This document shows positions 1 through 8,814 of a DNA stretch of 64,000 bases, in pieces (the first letter of the stretch is position 1; each line of letters opens with the position of its first letter). Source of the stretch: Sphingomonas yabuuchiae (GTDB lineage: Bacteria; Pseudomonadota; Alphaproteobacteria; Sphingomonadales; Sphingomonadaceae); the NCBI RefSeq assembly GCF_014199595.1, contig NZ_JACHNX010000001.1, positions 310,001-374,000 on the forward strand. The letters run 5' to 3'. A program made the translations under genes and the position numbers. Below the pieces are notes generated by a model that saw nothing but the letters and a program-made list of their open reading frames with translations, searched no databases and was not told where the DNA came from.

Positions 1-512
1 TGGGGCCCCGTGCGGTCGAGCGTCTGGAGACCTACACCCCCGCCTGGCCTCTCCCCAAGGTCTTCCGCCTGGTGTCGAAGGGCAAGCTGGCCGAGGGCGT
101 GTTCAAGGGTGAGACGATCAACACGCCCTCGATGCTGGCCGTCGAGGACGCGATCCTCGCGCTCGAATGGGGCAAGGGGCTGGGTGGTGCTGAGGCGCTG
201 ATCAGGCGTTCGGATGCCAATGCGGCGGCCCTTAACAAAATCGTCGAGGAGCGCGACTGGCTCGGCCATCTGGCGGCCGATCCGGCGATCCGTTCGACCA
301 CCAGCGTCTGCCTGACGGTCGAGGGTGCGGACGAGGCGGTCATCAAGAAGATGGCCTCGCTGCTCGAAGCCGAAGGCGCGGCCTATGACGTGGCGGGCTA
401 CCGCGACGCGCCCGCTGGCCTGCGCATCTGGTGCGGCGCCACGGTCGAAACCGCCGATATCGAAGCGCTCGGCCCCTGGCTCGACTGGGCCTACGCAACC
501 GCCAAGGCCTGA
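1..512 (+). CDS. serC: Phosphoserine aminotransferase, C-terminal part (cut by window start)
   Basis: The gene runs in from the left edge; only about the last 170 residues are present, read from base 3. SerC is a PLP-dependent aminotransferase that makes 3-phosphoserine from 3-phosphohydroxypyruvate in serine synthesis. The visible part carries the PAWPLPK and FKGETINTPSML stretches typical of the alphaproteobacterial SerC subgroup, followed by the small C-terminal domain ending in WLDWAYATAKA. The PLP-binding lysine lies upstream of the window. serA, the preceding enzyme of the same pathway, follows on the same strand after a 171-base gap holding an inverted repeat, so the two probably form a serine operon. 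Confidence 0.93.
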   Translation, partial: GPRAVERLETYTPAWPLPKVFRLVSKGKLAEGVFKGETINTPSMLAVEDAILALEWGKGLGGAEALIRRSDANAAALNKIVEERDWLGHLAADPAIRSTTSVCLTVEGADEAVIKKMASLLEAEGAAYDVAGYRDAPAGLRIWCGATVETADIEALGPWLDWAYATAKA

Positions 513-522
513 CCTTTCAAAG

Positions 523-632
523 CCCTCTCCCCTTTGGGGAGAGGGTTGGGTGAGGGGCGATGCTGGGCCATCGGCGCGTGTGTCGCCAAGCCCCAACCCC
601 TCACCCCGACCCTCTCCCCAAAGGGGAGAGGG
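523..632. repeat. Inverted repeat, family A (copy 1)
   Basis: A large imperfect palindrome between serC and serA. Each end holds its own small hairpin (ccctctcccc/ggggagaggg), and the two ends are complementary to each other through gttgggtgagggg and cccctcaccc. A second copy lies at 2604-2708. In the serC-serA transcript it would fold into a strong cruciform-like stem and could reduce read-through or protect the upstream message. Confidence 0.85.
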
Positions 633-683
633 AGCATTGCTTCTCTGCGCCTACGCGCGCCCCAATTTCCCGGAGCTTTCCTC

Positions 684-2261
684 ATGCCCAAAGTTCTCAT
701 CAGCGACAAAATGGACCCCAAAGCCGCCCAGATCTTCCGCGAGCGCGGGGTCGAGGTCGACGAAATCACCGGCAAGACGCCCGAAGAGCTGAAGGCGATC
801 ATCGGCGAATATGACGGTCTGGCGATCCGCAGCTCGACAAAGGTCACAAAGGAGATCCTGGAGCACGCGACGAACCTGAAGGTCGTCGGCCGCGCCGGGA
901 TCGGCGTCGATAATGTCGACATCCCCGCCGCCAGCGCCAAGGGCGTGGTGGTGATGAACACGCCGTTCGGCAACTCGATCACCACCGCCGAACACGCCAT
1001 CGCCCTGATGTTCGCACTCGCCCGCCAGCTGCCCGAGGCCGATGCCTCGACCCAGGCCGGCAAGTGGGAGAAGAACCGCTTCATGGGCGTCGAGCTGACG
1101 TCGAAGACGCTGGGCCTGATCGGTGCGGGCAATATCGGCTCGATCGTCGCCGACCGCGCGCTGGGGCTTCGCATGAAGGTCGTCGCCTTCGATCCCTTCC
1201 TGACGCCGGAGCGTGCGCTGGAAATGGGCGTCGAGAAGGTGACGCTGGACGAGCTGCTCGCCCGCGCCGACTTCATCACGCTGCACACCCCGCTGACCGA
1301 CCAGACCCGCAACATCCTGTCGGCGGAAAATCTCGCCAAGACCAAGAAGGGCGTGCGCATCATCAACTGCGCGCGCGGCGGCCTGATCGACGAGGATGCG
1401 CTGAAGGCAGGGCTCGATTCGGGCCATATCGGCGGCGCGGCGCTCGACGTGTTCAAAGTCGAACCGGCCAAGGAAAGCCCGCTGTTCGGCACGCCCAACT
1501 TCATCTCGACTCCGCATCTGGGCGCCTCGACCACCGAAGCGCAGGTCAATGTCGCGATCCAGGTCGCCGAGCAGCTGGCCGATTTCCTGGTCTCGGGCGG
1601 CGTCACCAACGCGCTCAACATGCCCAGCCTGACCGCCGAGGAAGCGCCCAAGCTGAAGCCCTACATGGCGCTGGCCGAAAAGCTCGGCTCGCTGGTCGGC
1701 CAGCTGTCGCATGGCGCGGTGACCGGCATCGCGATCGAGGCGGAGGGGGCCGCCGCCGCGCTCAACCTCAAGCCGATCACGGGCGCCGTGCTGGCGGGCT
1801 TCATGCGCGTCCATTCGGACACGGTGAACATGGTCAACGCGCCGTTCCTCGCCAAGGAGCGCGGGCTCGACGTGCGCGAAGTGCGTCATGACCGCGAGGG
1901 CGATTACCACACGCTGGTCCGCGTGACGGTGACGACGGCGGACGGCGAGCGCTCGGTCGCGGGCACGCTGTTCGGCGATCAGGCCCCGCGCCTGGTCGAA
2001 CTGTTCGGCATCAAGGTCGAGGCCGATCTCGCCGGGCCGATGCTCTATGTCGTCAACGAGGACGCACCCGGCTTCATCGGCCGCCTGGGCACCACGCTGG
2101 GCGAGGCGGGCGTCAACATCGGCACCTTCCACCTCGGCCGCCGCTCGGCGGGCGGCGAAGCGGTGCTGCTGCTCTCGGTCGACGAGGCGGTGGATGCGGA
2201 GCTGCTGGCCAAGGTCAAGGCGCTGCCGGGCGTGAAGACCGCCATGGGTCTGGCGTTCTGA
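684..2261 (+). CDS. serA: D-3-phosphoglycerate dehydrogenase, long form with ACT domain
   Basis: The 525-residue product oxidises 3-phosphoglycerate with NAD+, the first step of serine synthesis. Seen: a Rossmann glycine motif GAGNIG at about 147-152, catalytic R231 in NCARGG, E260 in KVEPAKES and H278 in STPHLG. After the catalytic core comes the allosteric-substrate-binding type intervening domain, and a C-terminal ACT domain from about 450 (LYVVNEDAPGF), which in this family binds serine for feedback control. The ATG at 684 was chosen because the protein opens with MPKVLISD as relatives do; the longer open frame begins inside repeat A. A terminator follows directly. Confidence 0.97.
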   Translation: MPKVLISDKMDPKAAQIFRERGVEVDEITGKTPEELKAIIGEYDGLAIRSSTKVTKEILEHATNLKVVGRAGIGVDNVDIPAASAKGVVVMNTPFGNSITTAEHAIALMFALARQLPEADASTQAGKWEKNRFMGVELTSKTLGLIGAGNIGSIVADRALGLRMKVVAFDPFLTPERALEMGVEKVTLDELLARADFITLHTPLTDQTRNILSAENLAKTKKGVRIINCARGGLIDEDALKAGLDSGHIGGAALDVFKVEPAKESPLFGTPNFISTPHLGASTTEAQVNVAIQVAEQLADFLVSGGVTNALNMPSLTAEEAPKLKPYMALAEKLGSLVGQLSHGAVTGIAIEAEGAAAALNLKPITGAVLAGFMRVHSDTVNMVNAPFLAKERGLDVREVRHDREGDYHTLVRVTVTTADGERSVAGTLFGDQAPRLVELFGIKVEADLAGPMLYVVNEDAPGFIGRLGTTLGEAGVNIGTFHLGRRSAGGEAVLLLSVDEAVDAELLAKVKALPGVKTAMGLAF

Positions 2262-2285
2262 TCAGCTGAAATCAGAAGCTGATGG

Positions 2286-2322
2286 AAAGGGCCGGATGCG
2301 GAAACGCGTTCGGCCCTTTTTC
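2286..2322. terminator. Rho-independent terminator after serA
   Basis: Stem aaagggccg (2286-2294) pairs with cggcccttt (2311-2319) and is followed by T-rich sequence. The complementary A-run upstream means it can also stop transcription of the convergent small gene ending at 2332. Confidence 0.8.
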
Positions 2323-2331
2323 TGCAAAAAG

Positions 2332-2544
2332 CTATTCGAGCGGGGCTTCTGCTCCGCCCGACAAGGGCCGCGGTCTCGGTCCTGACGGAGGCTCGACAGG
2401 TTCCGGTCCATCGTCGCGGCGTAAGGGCGGGAATTTGGGTGGTGGACGGCCGCCTGCCACGAATATCGCCGTGATCCCGGCTCGTATGGCTTCCCTTTCC
2501 GCATCGGTCATGCGGGAAGGGCCGGTAAGGTCCTTGATGGGCAT
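2332..2544 (-). CDS. Small hypothetical protein, proline-rich C terminus
   Basis: A 70-residue product that I do not recognise. It opens MPIKDLTGPSRMTDAEREAI, has a short hydrophobic stretch AGITAIFVAGG and ends in a proline/arginine-rich tail (PPPKFPPL, GPRPRPL). The ATG at 2544 has a GAGGA Shine-Dalgarno sequence seven bases upstream, better than the longer frame starting at 2586, which nears repeat A. It is convergent with serA and shares its terminator. No signal peptide and no catalytic motif are visible. It could be a spurious frame, but codon use and the ribosome-binding site favour a real gene. Confidence 0.5.
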   Translation of the reverse strand: MPIKDLTGPSRMTDAEREAIRAGITAIFVAGGRPPPKFPPLRRDDGPEPVEPPSGPRPRPLSGGAEAPLE

Positions 2545-2603
2545 GAGGTCATCCTCGCTGCTGCTGATCGGTGTATAGCATATCACCGAGCGAATGGGGA
2601 AAG

Positions 2604-2708
2604 CCCTCTCCCGCCGGGGAGAGGGTTGGGTGAGGGGTAGGGGCTGGGCCGCGACGTCTCACCCGGCCCCAGCCCCTCACCCCGGCCCTCTCCCCAGTGG
2701 GGAGAGGG
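2604..2708. repeat. Inverted repeat, family A (copy 2)
   Basis: Closely matches the copy at 523-632: terminal hairpins ccctctccc/ggggaga and gagaggg, the inner gttgggtgaggggt arm, and its complement agcccctcacccc. It lies 35 bases upstream of the DUF559 gene, in the gap between the convergent pair on its left and the hisZ transcription unit. Confidence 0.85.
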
Positions 2709-2743
2709 AGTGGTACATTCCTCCAAACGGGGGGCGATAAACT

Positions 2744-3085
2744 ATGCAGACCGATCCGGTACTCCGCGATCGCGCCCGCGCCATGCGTCGGGAGATGACT
2801 GAGCCGCAAAAACGCCTCTGGCTGATCCTGCGTGATCGCCGCTTCCACGGCATCAAATTCTCGCGCCAGGTCGCGATCGGCCCATACATTGCCGACTTCG
2901 CCGCGCGGTCCCACAAGCTGGTCATAGAGGTTGACGGCGATACGCATAACGACCAATCACGCGACGCCCACCGTACCACTTGGCTCCAAGGCCGAGGCTA
3001 TGCGGTGATCCGCTTCCGAAACGCGGATGTCATGACCAACCCCGACGGCGTGGCGCACACGCTGATGAACAGGCTTATCCGATGA
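2744..3085 (+). CDS. DUF559 protein, Vsr-like endonuclease fold
   Basis: The 113-residue product matches the DUF559 family, small proteins with a PD-(D/E)XK/very-short-patch-repair-like nuclease fold. Seen: the family opening LRDRARAMRREMTEPQKRLW, then FSRQVAIGPYIADF, the acidic core VIEVDGDTHN (probable E and D metal ligands), and GYAVIRFRNADV near the end. Substrate and role are unknown for the family. Its stop codon overlaps the hisZ start (ATGA at 3082-3085), so translation is probably coupled. A family A repeat precedes it by 35 bases; such genes are widely scattered in proteobacteria, so it may be an insertion upstream of hisZ. Confidence 0.88.
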   Translation: MQTDPVLRDRARAMRREMTEPQKRLWLILRDRRFHGIKFSRQVAIGPYIADFAARSHKLVIEVDGDTHNDQSRDAHRTTWLQGRGYAVIRFRNADVMTNPDGVAHTLMNRLIR

Positions 3086-4188
3086 CCGCGCTCCTTCCCG
3101 AAGGCTATCACGACCGTCTTCCCCCCTATGCCGATGCCGCCGCCTCGGTGGAGGCGCGGGTGCTGGAGGCGGCGCGGCTGCATGGATATGAGCGCGCCGA
3201 TCCGCCGTCGATCGAGTTTGCCGAGGCGCTGGGCTCGCGGCTGAAGGCGGGTGGCTTGCATGACGCGGTTCGCTTCGTCGATCCGGTGTCGCAGCGCACG
3301 CTGGCGATCCGGCCCGACCTGACCGCGCAGGTGGCGCGCATCGCCGCCACCCGCATGGGGCATCACCCGCGCCCGGTGCGCCTGTCCTATGCGGGCACGG
3401 TCGTCCGCCTGCGCGGCTCCGAACTCGCGCCCGCACGCGAGTGGCGGCAGATCGGGGCGGAGCTGATCGGGCTCGACTCGACGGCCGCCGCCACCGAAGT
3501 GGTGCGGGTCGCAGTGGAGGCTCTGGTCGCTGCGGGGACGACCGGGATTTCGATCGACTTCACGCTACCCGATCTGGTCGACCTGCTCGCCGCCGGGCCG
3601 CTGCCGGTCGCTCCCGATCAGGTGGCGGCGCTGCGGGACCGGCTGGACGCCAAGGATGCGGGCGGGGTCGCGGCGATCGCACCGGACTATCTGCCGTTGG
3701 TCGAAGCCGCCGGGCCGTTCGCGACCGCGATGGAGCGGCTGCGTGCCTTCGACACCCAGGGTGTGCTCGCCAGCCGCCTTGATGCGCTGGAGGCGATTGC
3801 GGCGGCGCTGGGTGAGGGGGTGTCGATGACGCTCGACCCGACCGAGCGGCATGGTTTCGAGTTTCAGAGCTGGCTGGGCTTCTCGCTGTTCGTCGCTGGC
3901 CCTCCGCGTGAGGTCGGGCGCGGCGGCACCTATACGATCTTCCATGAGGACGGCGCGGAGGAGAAGGCCACCGGCTTTTCGCTCTATGCCGATGCCATCG
4001 TCGCCACCGCGCCGCCGACCGAGCGGCGGCGGCTGTTCCTGCCCTTCGGCACCGCGCCTGAAACGGGCGCTTCGCTGCGGGCGCAGGGCTGGGTGACGGT
4101 GCAGGCGCTGGAGGAAGGCGACACGCCCGAAGCACAGCTTTGCACCCATATCCTGAACAACGGCCAGCCAACCGCCATCGCCGGTTGA
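3082..4188 (+). CDS. hisZ: ATP phosphoribosyltransferase regulatory subunit
   Basis: The 368-residue product resembles the catalytic core of histidyl-tRNA synthetase ([21 protein letters not shown] at the start, then [13 protein letters not shown], the class II motif 2 region, and GRGGTYT near the end) but lacks the C-terminal anticodon-binding domain. Proteins of this build are HisZ, which with short-form HisG makes the first enzyme of histidine synthesis. No hisG is in the window. The ATG at 3082 overlaps the DUF559 stop by four bases. purA follows after 112 bases. True HisRS is unlikely because of the length and missing domain. Confidence 0.9.
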   Translation: MTALLPEGYHDRLPPYADAAASVEARVLEAARLHGYERADPPSIEFAEALGSRLKAGGLHDAVRFVDPVSQRTLAIRPDLTAQVARIAATRMGHHPRPVRLSYAGTVVRLRGSELAPAREWRQIGAELIGLDSTAAATEVVRVAVEALVAAGTTGISIDFTLPDLVDLLAAGPLPVAPDQVAALRDRLDAKDAGGVAAIAPDYLPLVEAAGPFATAMERLRAFDTQGVLASRLDALEAIAAALGEGVSMTLDPTERHGFEFQSWLGFSLFVAGPPREVGRGGTYTIFHEDGAEEKATGFSLYADAIVATAPPTERRRLFLPFGTAPETGASLRAQGWVTVQALEEGDTPEAQLCTHILNNGQPTAIAG

Positions 4189-4300
4189 CATAGGGGGCCG
4201 CGTCCCGCTAGGCGCGCCCCGCACATTATTGGAAACCCCCATCCGCCGAGTCCTGTCGAAGGGCGCATGGGGTCCGTCCGGCAGGCGGAGCATAGCATCC

Positions 4301-5590
4301 ATGGCAAATGTAGCAGTCATCGGCGCGCAATGGGGCGACGAAGGCAAGGGCAAGATCGTCGACTGGCTGGCCGAGCGCGCCGACATGGTCGTCCGTTTCC
4401 AGGGCGGGCATAATGCCGGTCACACGCTGGTCGTCGGCGAGAATGTCTACAAGCTGTCGCTGCTCCCCTCGGGCATCGTGCGCGGCACCCCCAGCGTCAT
4501 CGGCAACGGCGTCGTCCTCGACCCCTGGGCGCTGAAGGCCGAGATCGAGCGTCTGGGCGAGCAGGGCGTCCATGCCTCGCCCGAGACGCTGCGCGTCGCC
4601 GACAATTGCCCGCTGATCCTGCCGATCCACCGCGACCTGGACGGTCTGCGCGAGGACGCCAGCGGCGCGGGCAAGATCGGCACGACGCGGCGCGGCATCG
4701 GTCCGGCCTATGAGGACAAGGTCGGCCGCCGCGCGATCCGCGTGTGCGACCTGGCGCATCTGGACGACCTCGGCCCGCAGCTCGACCGCCTCTGCGCGCA
4801 TCACGATGCGCTGCGTGCCGGGTTCGGCGAGCCGCCGGTGGATCGCGAGCGACTGTTGGCCGATCTGCGTGAAATCGCGGCCTTCGTCCTGCCCTTCGCC
4901 AAGCCGGTGTGGCGCGACCTCAACGAGGCGCGCAGCGGCGGCAAGCGTATCCTGTTCGAGGGTGCGCAGGGCGTGCTGCTCGACATCGACCATGGCACCT
5001 ATCCCTTCGTCACCTCGTCCAACACCATCGCGGGTGCGGCGGCGGGTGGTTCGGGCCTGGGGCCGTCGGGCGTCGGCTTCGTACTGGGCATCGCCAAGGC
5101 GTACACCACCCGCGTCGGCTCGGGCCCATTCCCGACCGAGCTGGAGGACGAGACCGGCCAGCGTCTGGGCGAGCGCGGTCATGAGTTCGGCACCGTCACC
5201 GGCCGCAAGCGCCGCTGCGGCTGGTTCGACTCGGTGCTGGTGCGCCAGTCGGCGGCGGTCGGCGGCATCACCGGCATCGCGCTGACCAAGATCGACGTTC
5301 TCGACGGGTTCGACGAGGTGAAGATCTGTGTCGGCTACAAGCTGGGCGACGAGACGCTCGACTATTATCCGACCCATGCGGCGGATCAGGCGAAGGTCGT
5401 CCCCGTCTATGAGACGATGGAAGGCTGGCAGGAATCCACGGCGGGTGCACGGAGCTGGGCCGATCTGCCTGCGCAGGCGATCAAGTACATCCGGCGGATC
5501 GAGGAGTTGATCCGCTGCCCCGTGGCGCTGGTGTCGACCAGCCCGGAGCGCGAGGACACGATCCTGGTTCGCGATCCCTTCGCGGATTGA
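4301..5590 (+). CDS. purA: Adenylosuccinate synthetase
   Basis: The 429-residue product joins IMP and aspartate with GTP to make adenylosuccinate, the first committed step to AMP. It has the GTP-binding loop GDEGKGK at 12-18 (catalytic D13), the [10 protein letters not shown] stretch with the catalytic histidine, [21 protein letters not shown], and the base-recognition end TSPERE. Length is normal. The ATG at 4301 gives the standard [16 protein letters not shown] opening. A TTGACA hexamer overlaps the hisZ stop (4185-4190), but no good -10 follows, so purA may also be read from the hisZ transcript. A strong terminator follows. Confidence 0.97.
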   Translation: MANVAVIGAQWGDEGKGKIVDWLAERADMVVRFQGGHNAGHTLVVGENVYKLSLLPSGIVRGTPSVIGNGVVLDPWALKAEIERLGEQGVHASPETLRVADNCPLILPIHRDLDGLREDASGAGKIGTTRRGIGPAYEDKVGRRAIRVCDLAHLDDLGPQLDRLCAHHDALRAGFGEPPVDRERLLADLREIAAFVLPFAKPVWRDLNEARSGGKRILFEGAQGVLLDIDHGTYPFVTSSNTIAGAAAGGSGLGPSGVGFVLGIAKAYTTRVGSGPFPTELEDETGQRLGERGHEFGTVTGRKRRCGWFDSVLVRQSAAVGGITGIALTKIDVLDGFDEVKICVGYKLGDETLDYYPTHAADQAKVVPVYETMEGWQESTAGARSWADLPAQAIKYIRRIEELIRCPVALVSTSPEREDTILVRDPFAD

Positions 5591-5596
5591 TCTTGG

Positions 5597-5626
5597 AGGC
5601 CCCGGCGGAAGTCGGGGCCTTTTTTT
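5597..5626 (+). terminator. Rho-independent terminator after purA
   Basis: Stem aggccccg (5597-5604) pairs with cggggcct (5613-5620), followed by a run of T to 5626; seven bases after the purA stop. Confidence 0.88.
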
Positions 5627-5656
5627 GGGCAGGTTTCCCTTGCCCCGGAACCCAGC

Positions 5657-5690
5657 AAAAGGCCCGGCCGCTTGCGCGACCGGGCCCTTG
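5657..5690 (-). terminator. Probable terminator of the secreted PGQ-repeat gene
   Basis: Read on the minus strand, a hairpin with stem ggcccgg/ccgggcc and a loop of about 12 bases is followed by TTTTGC. It lies about 25 bases past the stop at 5715. Confidence 0.55.
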
Positions 5691-5714
5691 CCGTAGTGAC
5701 GAACCCGAAAGGGA

Positions 5715-6131
5715 TTACATGCCGCCGCTGCTGCCCGGCGGCGTCGTGGTCCCACCGCTGGTGCCGGTGCCGACCTGGCCGCTGGTGGTCGGATCGCTGC
5801 CAAGCGTACCGCTGCCGGTCGTGGTGGACGATCCGGTGGCGTCCGGCAGGGTCGAGGGGGTGTTGACCGTGCTGTCCGGCGTGGTCGTCCGGCTGCGGCT
5901 CTTGCCGCGCGTCGTCGAGCGGGTGGTGGTGCCGGGCGTCGTGCTCATCGTGTCACCGGGCTGGCCCATGGTCTGGCCGGGCATCTGCCCCGGCATGGTC
6001 TGACCCGGCATCGACTGGCCCGGTGCGGTGGTCTGTCCCGACATTCCGCCGGCCGTGCCGCCCGACACCTGGGCGAAGCCCGCAGCGGGGATCACAAGCG
6101 CGGCGGCGGCGATTACATGCATGTAACGCAT
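5715..6131 (-). CDS. Secreted low-complexity protein with PGQ repeats
   Basis: The 138-residue product has a clear Sec signal peptide (MRYMHVIAAAALVIPAAGFAQ, cut after about residue 20) followed by a glycine-, proline-, threonine- and glutamine-rich chain. Between about 35 and 60 the tripeptide-like unit (M)PGQ repeats five or so times (APGQSMPGQTMPGQMPGQT); the rest is Ser/Thr-rich with one short basic patch (RSTTRGKSRSR). There is no folded domain that I can name. It is probably an extracytoplasmic, disordered protein of the cell envelope. It is convergent with purA and stands alone. Confidence 0.7.
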   Translation of the reverse strand: MRYMHVIAAAALVIPAAGFAQVSGGTAGGMSGQTTAPGQSMPGQTMPGQMPGQTMGQPGDTMSTTPGTTTRSTTRGKSRSRTTTPDSTVNTPSTLPDATGSSTTTGSGTLGSDPTTSGQVGTGTSGGTTTPPGSSGGM

Positions 6132-6193
6132 TGATTCTCTCCTGCTTTATTCTCGTAATGGTTAACGAGGCAGGAGAACGTCCGTTCCTCTAG

Positions 6194-7261
6194 CTAACCA
6201 CATTGGCCGCGATGAAGCAACGCCTGATCGGCTAAAACCAGCGCGACCATCGCCTCGACCACGGGAACGCCGCGAATGCCGACACATGGATCATGACGGC
6301 CCTTGGTGGCGATCTGCGTCTCCTCGCCGGTGCGGGTGATGGTGTCGACCGGGGTCAGGATCGAGCTGGTCGGCTTGAACGCAACCCGCATCGTGACGGG
6401 CTGGCCGGTGGCGATACCGCCCGCGATGCCGCCCGCATGGTTCGCCAGGAAGCGGGGCCCGCCATTGCCGGCGCGCATCGGATCGGCATTCTGCTCACCG
6501 GTCAGCGCGGCGGCGGCGAATCCGTCGCCGATCTCGAAACCCTTGACTGCATTGATGCTCATACAGGCGGAGGCGAGTTCGCTGTCCAGCTTGGCATAGA
6601 GCGGCGCGCCCCAACCGGCGGGCACGCCGGTCGCTTCGCACGCGACGACCGCGCCGACCGAGGAGCCGGACTTGCGCGCGCCGTCGACGATCGCTTCCCA
6701 GCGTTCGGCGGCCGCAGCATCGGGGCAGAAAAAGGGGTTGGCGTCGATCTGAGCATCGTCGAACGCCTCATAGTCGATCCGATCGCCGCCGATCGATTCG
6801 ACCCATGCGCGAATCTTGACCTGAGGGATCACGGCGCGGGCGACCGCACCCGCCGCGACCCGCGCCGCCGTCTCGCGCGCCGAGGATCGCCCGCCGCCGC
6901 GATAGTCGCGAAAGCCGTACTTCGCGTCATAGGCATAATCGGCATGGCCGGGGCGATAGGCGAGCGCGACGTTGCCATAATCCTTGGACCGCTGGTCGAC
7001 ATTCTCGATCATCAGGCTGATCGGTGTGCCGGTGGTCCGCCCCTCGAACACGCCCGACAGGATGCGGACCTGATCGGGTTCGCGGCGCTGCGTGGTGAAG
7101 CGGCTGGTGCCCGGACGGCGCTTGTCGAGCCAGGGCTGGATGTCCTCTTCCGACAGCGCGATGCCCGGCGGGCACCCGTCGACCACCGCGCCCAGCGCCG
7201 GGCCATGGCTCTCGCCCCAGGTGGTGAAGCGGAACAGGCGGCCGAAACTGTTGAAGCTCAC
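6194..7261 (-). CDS. aroC: Chorismate synthase
   Basis: The 355-residue product removes phosphate from EPSP to give chorismate, using reduced FMN as a cofactor. Seen: [19 protein letters not shown] at the start with catalytic H19, then [15 protein letters not shown], the second histidine in YRPGHADY, the [11 protein letters not shown] motif and [14 protein letters not shown]. The start is GTG at 7261, inferred because homologues open (M)SFNTFG; it overlaps the stop of the acetyltransferase gene (GTGA at 7258-7261), so the two are translationally coupled. Length is normal for the family. Confidence 0.96.
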   Translation of the reverse strand: MSFNSFGRLFRFTTWGESHGPALGAVVDGCPPGIALSEEDIQPWLDKRRPGTSRFTTQRREPDQVRILSGVFEGRTTGTPISLMIENVDQRSKDYGNVALAYRPGHADYAYDAKYGFRDYRGGGRSSARETAARVAAGAVARAVIPQVKIRAWVESIGGDRIDYEAFDDAQIDANPFFCPDAAAAERWEAIVDGARKSGSSVGAVVACEATGVPAGWGAPLYAKLDSELASACMSINAVKGFEIGDGFAAAALTGEQNADPMRAGNGGPRFLANHAGGIAGGIATGQPVTMRVAFKPTSSILTPVDTITRTGEETQIATKGRHDPCVGIRGVPVVEAMVALVLADQALLHRGQCG

Positions 7262-7803
7262 GCAGCATCTCCCAGCCGGGCAAAGGCCGGCGCATGTGTG
7301 GCGGCCCCGCGCACGCCGCAGGGGATCAGGCCGCCCTGTAGCGGGGCGGCCAGGAAATAGTCGCCCGCATAGGGGCTGTCGAAACCGCTCGCGACATCGG
7401 CGGCGAAACCGAAGCGGCCATAGAAAGCGGGATCGCCCAATGCGAAGCACAGGACGACGCCTTCCTTTTCAAGCCGTTCGAGCCCAGCGGCGACCAAAGC
7501 CTCGCCGACGCCCTGCTGCCGCCAGTCGCGCGCGACCGCGATGGGGGCGAGGGCGACGGAATTGATGGGCTTGCCGCCGATCTCGACGGCCATCCGGCTG
7601 AACGCGATCGCGCCGATCAGCCCGTCCGTGGCCTCGTTGATGGCGACCAGCATCAGCACCATGTCGCCCTCCACGCACAGGTCGCGGACCAGCGCGGCTT
7701 CGGCGGGGGCGGAGAAGCTGGCGACGAGCAGCGCGTCGAGCGCGGCGACGTCCTGCCCTTGGGCCGGGCGGATGGTGATGGCGGCGGAAAGCTGGTCGGA
7801 CAT
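7258..7803 (-). CDS. GNAT family N-acetyltransferase
   Basis: The 181-residue product has the GNAT fold. The acetyl-CoA loop is [11 protein letters not shown] (motif A), preceded by the NSVALAPI strand, with YGRFGF in motif B. This pattern resembles the YhbS-type acetyltransferases, whose substrates are mostly unknown. The ATG at 7803 (MSDQLSAAI) was chosen over a longer frame that extends into the family B repeat at 7862-8004. It overlaps aroC by four bases but there is no reason to link it to aromatic synthesis. Confidence 0.85.
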   Translation of the reverse strand: MSDQLSAAITIRPAQGQDVAALDALLVASFSAPAEAALVRDLCVEGDMVLMLVAINEATDGLIGAIAFSRMAVEIGGKPINSVALAPIAVARDWRQQGVGEALVAAGLERLEKEGVVLCFALGDPAFYGRFGFAADVASGFDSPYAGDYFLAAPLQGGLIPCGVRGAATHAPAFARLGDAA

Positions 7804-7861
7804 GGGTTCGTCTTTAGCGTCGCCGGGGCGCAAGGCGCGATAGATAAAGTTGGCCGCCCAC

Positions 7862-8004
7862 TCCTCCCCTGTAAGGGGAGGTGGCAGGCCGCAGGCCTGA
7901 CGGAGGGGTGTCGGCATTCGCGATGGCGGGCTGTCCTCGCCACCGCCCATGCCCCTCCACCATGCTCCGCATGGTCCCCCTCCCCAAGCGGAGCTTGGGG
8001 AGGA
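7862..8004. repeat. Inverted repeat, family B (copy 1)
   Basis: Opens with cctcccctgtaaggggagg and ggcaggccgcaggcctgacggaggggt, and closes with cccctccaccatgctccgcatggt and ccccaagcggagcttgggga. Related units lie at 35792-35845, 42491-42678 and 52382-52505. It fills the gap between fabI and the acetyltransferase gene. Confidence 0.8.
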
Positions 8005-8010
8005 CTGGTT

Positions 8011-8814
8011 TTACGCCAGCGCGATGTCCGGTGCGTCTTCGGCCTTCATGCCGATGACGTTGTACCCGGCGTCGACATGGTGGATTTCACCGGTCACGCC
8101 CGAGGACAGGTCGGACAGCATATAGAGGCCAGCGCCGCCGACATCCTCGATGGTCACGGTGCGACGCATCGGCGCGTTCAGCTCGTTCCACTTCAGGATA
8201 TAGTTGAAGTCGCCGATGCCGCGCGCGGCCAGCGTCTGGATCGGGCCCGCCGAGATCGCGTTGATGCGGATATTCTCCGGGCCGAGGTCGACCGCGAGAT
8301 ACTTCACGCTGGTCTCCAGCGCCGCCTTGGCCACGCCCATGACGTTATAATGCGGGATGACCTTTTCCGCACCGTAATAGGTCAGCGTCAGGATCGAGCC
8401 GCCCTCGGGCATCATCGTCCGCGCACGCTGGGCGACGGCGACCAGCGAATAGGCCGAGATGTTCATGGTCATCAGGAAATTGTCGAGCGTGGTGTCGTAA
8501 TATTTTCCACGCAGCTGCGACTTGTCCGAAAAGCCGATGGCATGAACCACGAAGTCGATCGTCGGCCACTCGGCCTTCAGATCGACGAACAGCTTGTCGA
8601 GCGACTCCATCTCGGAGACGTCGCAATCGAACAGGCGCGCCACGCCCAGCTGTTCGGCCAGCGGGCGAACCCGCTTTTCCATCGCCGCGCCCTGATACGA
8701 AAAGGCGAGCTCCGCGCCCGCCTCCGAAAGCTGCTTGGCGATGCCCCAGGCCAGCGATTTGTCATTGGCCAGGCCCATGATGAGCCCCCGCTTGCCTGCC
8801 ATCAATCCGTTCAC
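8011..8814 (-). CDS. fabI: Enoyl-[acyl-carrier-protein] reductase (NADH)
   Basis: The 267-residue product carries out the last reduction in each round of type II fatty-acid elongation. It is a short-chain dehydrogenase with the FabI-type triad Y146, Y156, K163 (LTYYGAEK and HYNVMGVAK), matching Escherichia coli FabI numbering. The glycine of HAIGFS is retained, so there is no obvious triclosan-resistance change there. Its start overlaps the stop of the BrkB-like gene by four bases (ATGA), which places it last in a dnaJ-like/brkB/fabI unit. Confidence 0.95.
   Translation of the reverse strand: MNGLMAGKRGLIMGLANDKSLAWGIAKQLSEAGAELAFSYQGAAMEKRVRPLAEQLGVARLFDCDVSEMESLDKLFVDLKAEWPTIDFVVHAIGFSDKSQLRGKYYDTTLDNFLMTMNISAYSLVAVAQRARTMMPEGGSILTLTYYGAEKVIPHYNVMGVAKAALETSVKYLAVDLGPENIRINAISAGPIQTLAARGIGDFNYILKWNELNAPMRRTVTIEDVGGAGLYMLSDLSSGVTGEIHHVDAGYNVIGMKAEDAPDIALA

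Noticed and set aside
4185..4213. TTGACA at the hisZ stop as a purA promoter
   Set aside because: The -35 is perfect but the 17-base position reads CTAGGC, too weak to call a promoter.
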